Origin: Arachnopeziza araneosa
Lineage: Eukaryota > Ascomycota > Leotiomycetes > Helotiales > Arachnopezizaceae
Reading direction: 5' to 3'
Assembly: GCA_003988855.1 (NCBI GenBank)
Contig: QYAI01000002.1
Span: forward strand, 458,341 to 522,340
DNA: 64,000 bases
Position numbers and translations under genes: made by a program
Part shown: piece after piece, positions 59,189 through 64,000 of the stretch
Layout of the letters: the number at the start of each line of letters is the position of its first letter
Position numbering within the stretch: the first letter of the stretch is position 1
The notes under the pieces: model-generated
Told to the model about the DNA's origin: nothing
The model's input: only the letters and a program-made list of their open reading frames with translations
Databases searched by the model: none

Positions 59189-61536
59189 ATGTCGACTCGA
59201 CGCACCACTCGTGCTGGCAGCAGAGCTGCTAGCAACAGCGGCGCTTCACCGGCACCCACGAACCTCAGTGATATTCCTGCAACCCCTTCACGCCGTCGTC
59301 CCCGAAGTGCCAATACAGGACTTCCTGCTGTTGGTACAAAGACAAGCACGGCATATGGATCTACTGGAGTTGCCCGACCAGCCAAGGTTTCAAATCCACA
59401 AGGCTCTAACCAGATTGGAAATGTCCTTGAAGGTCTCCTGCGCCCTGCTGATCCAAATGCCGAGAACGGTAAGTCGAGTCCTCGCAGAAATTCAGCTTTA
59501 CTTATACCATGATAGCCTCTAGCCGCGTTACTCGTGCCGGTTCTCGAACACCCGCCCCTGGCCAGGCCAGCCGTGCTACGACTCCGGCGACAAATATAAC
59601 TGGACAGGCTTCAGTTCAAGACGGAGATAATAACAACGTCACGGCAAACCGCAGCTTTCAAAACGAAAGCGGCATTTTCGGAAATGCTGGACTGGAATCA
59701 TCCTCTATGGCTGAAGCCAATGATCTTAGCAATATTGCCGAAGAGCCGGAACACAATGACTTTGACTCGGATGATTCTGCAACATTTCCCCCAAAGGTCA
59801 CGAGTCCAGATTCGATGGCTCATCGTCAGCTTGAAGAACTGGCTCGTGAGAACACAAGACGAAATACCACTCTAGCTCCTTTTCTCGACACGACCGCACA
59901 TGATCATGATCCTCGAGGCTTTGGTGTTGCTGGAGGAGGTAACTTTGAGACCATTCCCGATCAACTCTCAGCTGTTGCACAGAAGTATGTACCTCGTTTC
60001 AGACTGTCCCGGCAAATGCTGATATTTTACAGGATCTGGACTCATCCTTACAAGGCTTGGGGCCTCATTTCACTCGCTAGTCTTTTCTTGTCACTTCTCC
60101 TGGCAACTTTACTCGCCGCTCCTGGCACTTTCCGTTGGTATGGTCCTCTTGATATTCGACACAACATTGGTCAATATATCCCATCTGGTGTGGCACATCC
60201 ACTTCTTCCTGATGATGCATTGAGTATTCGAAAGCGCTTAAATAGCATTGAATCTGATATTGTCATGATCAAGCGGGATCTCAGAGGCATTGATTTCAAG
60301 GCTATGCACCGTCTTGAAGAGCTTCTTCCAGACTTCTTGGTGGTCAAGAAGAAAAACGGTCAGAGGCGGATTCCAGACGACTTTTGGCACGCATTACAGC
60401 AGAAAATCAGATCGGATGAGACACTCATGAATGTGCAAGCCCCTTCTGGAAAGAAATCCTCGGGCACTGGCGGGGGACCTTCTGAAAGCAAAGTTCGAAT
60501 CATCGTCGCAGATGAATGGGCAAAATATCTTGGTGAGAATGAAGCAAAGTTGGGCAAGTTTTCTGAGGAGGAGTTTGTCCGCAAATTCCCGAAGCTGTTG
60601 GAAGAGAACGACGTCGTCCCAAGATTGGAAGTTATCGAAATGATTCGTCAAAACTGGGAGGACAATAGCTCCAAGATCATGTCTGAGATGGGTCATCTTT
60701 CTAAGCATTTGGAACGTGCTTCCCGCGATATCACGAAGCTTCAACATCAAAGTTCAAACAAGTTAACCAAAGATGAGATCAGAGCTATTGCACACGATGT
60801 TGCAAAATTCATTCCAGATGCTCAGCTGAACGCTGCTGCTAATGCCAATCTCCAAAACAGCGTCAATTGGGGACTTACAAAAGTCAATCACCTGGCCACT
60901 TTCACTGGTGCCATTGTCAACAATGCCATCACCTCGCCAACTTGGGTTTTCCCAAGTCAGAATGTATGGTTCACAGAGAGATGGAAGCGAAACCTGATGC
61001 GAAACCCAGTTCCTATCCCATCTCCTCCCGAGGCAGCATTGACCAGATGGGAAGAGTATGGAGACTGTTGGTGTTCCCCAGTCGTGGACTCGGAAACTGG
61101 TTATGGTCCAACCCTTGGTGTCCTTATGGGTGCCAGTATCTACCCTGAGCAAATCGTCATTGAACACATTTCTTCCACTGCAACACTCACGCCCGGCGCT
61201 GCGCCTCGAGAAATGGAGCTTCTTGCTTTCGTCCCTGACCCTGAAAGTTTCAAGGCCATCAGCTCCCTCTCAAATGATCTCTTCAGGGATGGAACCGGAG
61301 AAGAGACTGGAAAATTCTCAGGCTATGTCCGAATTGCTACTTGGACTTATGATGCCGAATCTACGCAAAATGTGCAACCGTTCACAGTCCAGTTGGATAT
61401 GAAATCATTAGGCGCTCACACGAGTCGTCTTGTTGTACGAAGCAAAAACAATTGGGGCTCAGGGAGTGTCCCATATACCTGCCTGTACCGTGTAAGAGTT
61501 CACGGAGAGGTAGCAATCCCCATGCCACTTGCATAA
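59189..61536 (+). CDS. SUN-domain inner nuclear membrane protein (Sad1-like)
   Basis: Model: join(59189..59468, 59516..59984, 60033..61536), 750 aa. The N-terminal 240 residues are nucleoplasmic and Ser/Arg/Pro-rich. One transmembrane helix (GLISLASLFLSLLLATLLAA, about 259-278) follows KIWTHPYKAW. A coiled-coil region (LNSIESDIVMIKRDL; LSKHLERASRDITKLQ) precedes the C-terminal SUN domain, which starts near CWCSPVVDSETGYGPTLGV and ends RVRVHGEV. It bridges chromatin or telomeres to the cytoskeleton through KASH partners and helps anchor the spindle pole body. The second intron (59985..60032, GTATGT...ACAG) is 48 nt without stops, so its retention would add 16 residues just before the membrane helix. 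Confidence 0.93.
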
Positions 61537-61904
61537 ACCAGTGGATTGGATTATTGTGCGCTTTTGTGCTTGCGTTTTCTGTTGGGTGGCGATTATGAGT
61601 GGCGCGTTTGATTGGCGTTGTTGGTGAAATAGGGATACCCTTTCTTGTAACTTAGTTACATAAATGCATCATGTTTACTTTGATCTACCTTCCTCGTGAT
61701 ATGACTTTTAATGAGTAAAGTCTTATTTGATGGCAAGTTTGTGGTTCGTCCTTCTCATTAGAGTCACAGATCATGATTGGCTGCAGAGCGGCTTCCGTAG
61801 CCCGCCACTTCCTGACCTCGCAGCAACGTTCAATCTGTCTATTGCAACACACAGAATAATGCAAATGGCCATTCTTAGTAGTGGCGTATGAGAATGACAG
61901 CAGT
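61537..61904. other. Intergenic between SUN and HET genes
   Basis: About 370 bp with no gene; includes the 3' region of the SUN gene. Confidence 0.5.
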
Positions 61905-64000
61905 ATGGAACCTTACAAGTATTCTCAGATTGATAGTCTTGGAGGGGCGATCCGGCTTCTGACACTTAAAACCGTCTATCCTATTGATTCTAACACCAGA
62001 AGACGACCTCCAGCCTCATCACTACCACTTTCTGGCTCACTTCAAGCTCATTATCTTCCAATCTCGAGTCTCAGTCGAACCCAGCGAAGCATCCGAAGTC
62101 TCAAGCTCCCCATTTTCACGGCCTTGTCATATGTATGGGGTGACCCAACCCGGTCACACGAGATCTTGATCGATGGCCGACGGCTTCCCATCACCAAATC
62201 TCTCTATACCGCTTTAAGAGGAGTTCAAATCGATGCACCAGCTATCACAGTTCGCGTCTGGGCAGATGCCATCTGCATCAATCAGGAAGACCTCGAAGAG
62301 CGCTCGGCCCAGGTCTTACTTATGAGAGAAGTCTATCACTCTGCATCATATGTCAGAATATGCTTAGCTCAGGATTTGACTAAAGAAGCCTTTCGATGTC
62401 TTCAGTTCATTGAAATACTTCATGGGGCCAGTACCCTCCGTGATTGGGATACTCTTCAACAGCAAATGATGCATGCACCTGTTGAGACGGAGCAGCAGGG
62501 AGGCTTTGCCAACTTTCTCGACATCGTGGCTCCTACAGTTGTGAAAACAGTACTCACTTCTTTTGCTGCCATTGACAAGATTACTGGGGGTATTCAGGAT
62601 ATTGTCCAGAACCCCGCAGTCTACAACGTTCCGAAGGAGAAGCCCTTGTATGCTGTGGCGAGCTGGATTCCTGATGACAAGTGCCTTCAAAAAGCCAAGG
62701 AACACAGTAATCTTTCAGAAATCGCAACTCAGATTGATAGAATCTTGATAGAGGAGTGCGATTGGTTTTCTCGAATGTGGGTGGTTCAAGGTAACCAAAC
62801 TTTCTATATGAGCTAGGCTTTGAGTGTTTTCTTAGAAGCATCGGTTCTTCTTAGTTACACTGCTTAATTAGGAAGCTAAAAAATTCCCAAGAGCTCGAGT
62901 CTACAGCTTCATCTCCCTATTTCTAAGAATCAAAATCACACGCTAATTTTCTGACCCACAGAGCTTGCCTGTGCGACAACCCCCTTTGTACAATATGGTC
63001 TTGCGTCTGTATGGTGGGATCAATTATTTCATACGGCGACATATCTCCATCACACTCACAACCCTTTGCCAAACTATCGCAAGATATATGGGATTAACTT
63101 GATCAAAGAAGCATGGGGTGGTAGAACGCGTCAGTCACTTGAAACTCTACTTAGAGAATGCAGATATAAGAAAGCGACGGATCCCCGAGACAAGATCTTT
63201 GGCCTTGTTGGTTTGATGGCAGATCCTTTGAATGAGTTTATTAAGCCTGATTACCAGAAATCGATTGTGGATATATATACTGATGCAGTCAGCCATATGA
63301 TAAAGCAGAGCAAGTCGCTTGATGCTATCTGTGGTTGGCAGACGGTGGGACGTGATGAAAAGCTACCTTCGTGGGTGCCGGACTATGCTTTGAGTCAAGA
63401 TCTGGCTTCTAGTATTTTAGTTCCGATCGAGGACCATGAGATAACGATACCTAAGTCTTATAATCTCATCGAGCCTGAGTTCTTGGACAACAATCCTTCG
63501 ACCAAAGGAATCCTTCGCACCAAAGGGATCCTTATAGACGTTATCGCACAAATATCTAGCGATGAAAAGAAGGACCAATCATTGGAGGAAAGAGAAAAGT
63601 CTTGGTCAACACTTCTAGCTCGACACAAAAAAGAAACAGTTGAGAGTTTATCTAGCATCCTCTGTTACTACTTCTCCGAGTCAGATGTTAAAACAATTTC
63701 AAACAAGAAGACTTCCATCCTAGAGTCGAGCGAATCTGAAATAATCATCTCATACTTGAATACGCTTATAAGTGGTCGTTTCTCAACGACAACAACTCCA
63801 GCCAATAAGGACTACCTAGAATCCATCGTGTCCTTCCCTCTGGATAACCCCAAAAAGGATATTCTAACCTCCATACCACCACCAGAGTTCAAGAAGTCTG
63901 TTCGACAAACTCTGGATGACGGGACCCGCGGGAGACGACTCGCCATCACCAAAGATGGTCATCTCGCTGCCCTCCCGATGGAATCGGACATCGGGGATCT
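61905..64000 (+). CDS. HET-domain (heterokaryon incompatibility) protein, 3' end cut by window
   Basis: Model: join(61905..62790, 62962..>64000); at least 641 aa, no stop before the window edge. HET motifs: FTALSYVWGD (residues 71-80), ITKSLYTALRGVQ, then VWADAICINQEDLEERSAQVLLM (from about 112) and WFSRMWVVQE at the exon junction. Later KATDPRDKIFGLVGLM and SLPSWVPDYA-like (KLPSWVPDYA) blocks are usual for the family. HET proteins trigger regulated cell death after fusion of unlike hyphae, and some act in defence-like recognition. The intron is long (171 nt). ATG 61905 (MEPYKYSQID) is the first in frame. Confidence 0.9.

Overview
The window is nuclear DNA of a filamentous ascomycete (Pezizomycotina). 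The evidence is: many GT-AG introns of about 41-60 nt, Zn2Cys6 regulators, a HET-domain gene, a HeLo-like domain gene, an Arb1 (RNAi/heterochromatin) gene, and single-copy eukaryotic housekeeping genes (DDB1, Clp1, Pol III RPC5, inositol polyphosphate kinase, SUN protein). Order or species cannot be fixed from sequence alone. All multi-exon models were built by hand from splice sites, frame and family knowledge; every model given as intact keeps frame across its exons and totals a multiple of three.

Layout. 0-13 kb: an ISG12/IFI6-like membrane protein with five 19-residue repeats; a Zn2Cys6/DUF3468-type regulator (minus) with a decayed paralogue beside it; an F-box-like protein; then a possible amide-use cluster of amidase, isochorismatase-like hydrolase and a short Zn2Cys6 regulator. 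13.2-18.6 kb: 5.4 kb with no supportable gene. 18.6-38.3 kb: housekeeping core with a membrane GNAT, HIBADH, DDB1, RPC5, an MFS relic, a Pmp3 protein, Clp1, an unknown two-repeat protein, IPK and Arb1. 38.3-44.3 kb: a 139-bp tandem duplication, a secreted GMC oxidoreductase and microsatellites. 44.3-46.2 kb: a second intact copy of the first regulator. 46.2-54.3 kb: accessory-looking DNA with a TPR relic, a HeLo-like plus ubiquitin-like fusion, a GPI-tail relic and a 165-bp-period tandem array. 55-64 kb: quinone oxidoreductase, UDP-glucose 4-epimerase, SUN protein, and a HET gene cut by the window end.

Main discoveries. (1) The two intact paralogous regulators each need a 3-nt microexon (CAA) between two canonical introns inside the zinc-cluster code. 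With it both give a perfect C-X2-C-X6-C-X6-C-X2-C-X6-C; without it the frame stays open but a zinc-ligand Cys becomes Trp, so skipping would act as an on/off switch. (2) A protein joins an N-terminal HeLo-like domain, typical of fungal incompatibility/cell-death proteins, to a C-terminal ubiquitin-like domain with no Gly-Gly end. It lies next to a decayed TPR gene and a tandem array. (3) Two neighbouring ORFs at 31.5-33.4 kb resolve into one gene encoding an internally duplicated protein of no family I know. (4) Several relics (third regulator, MFS, TPR, GPI tail) show active gene birth and decay.
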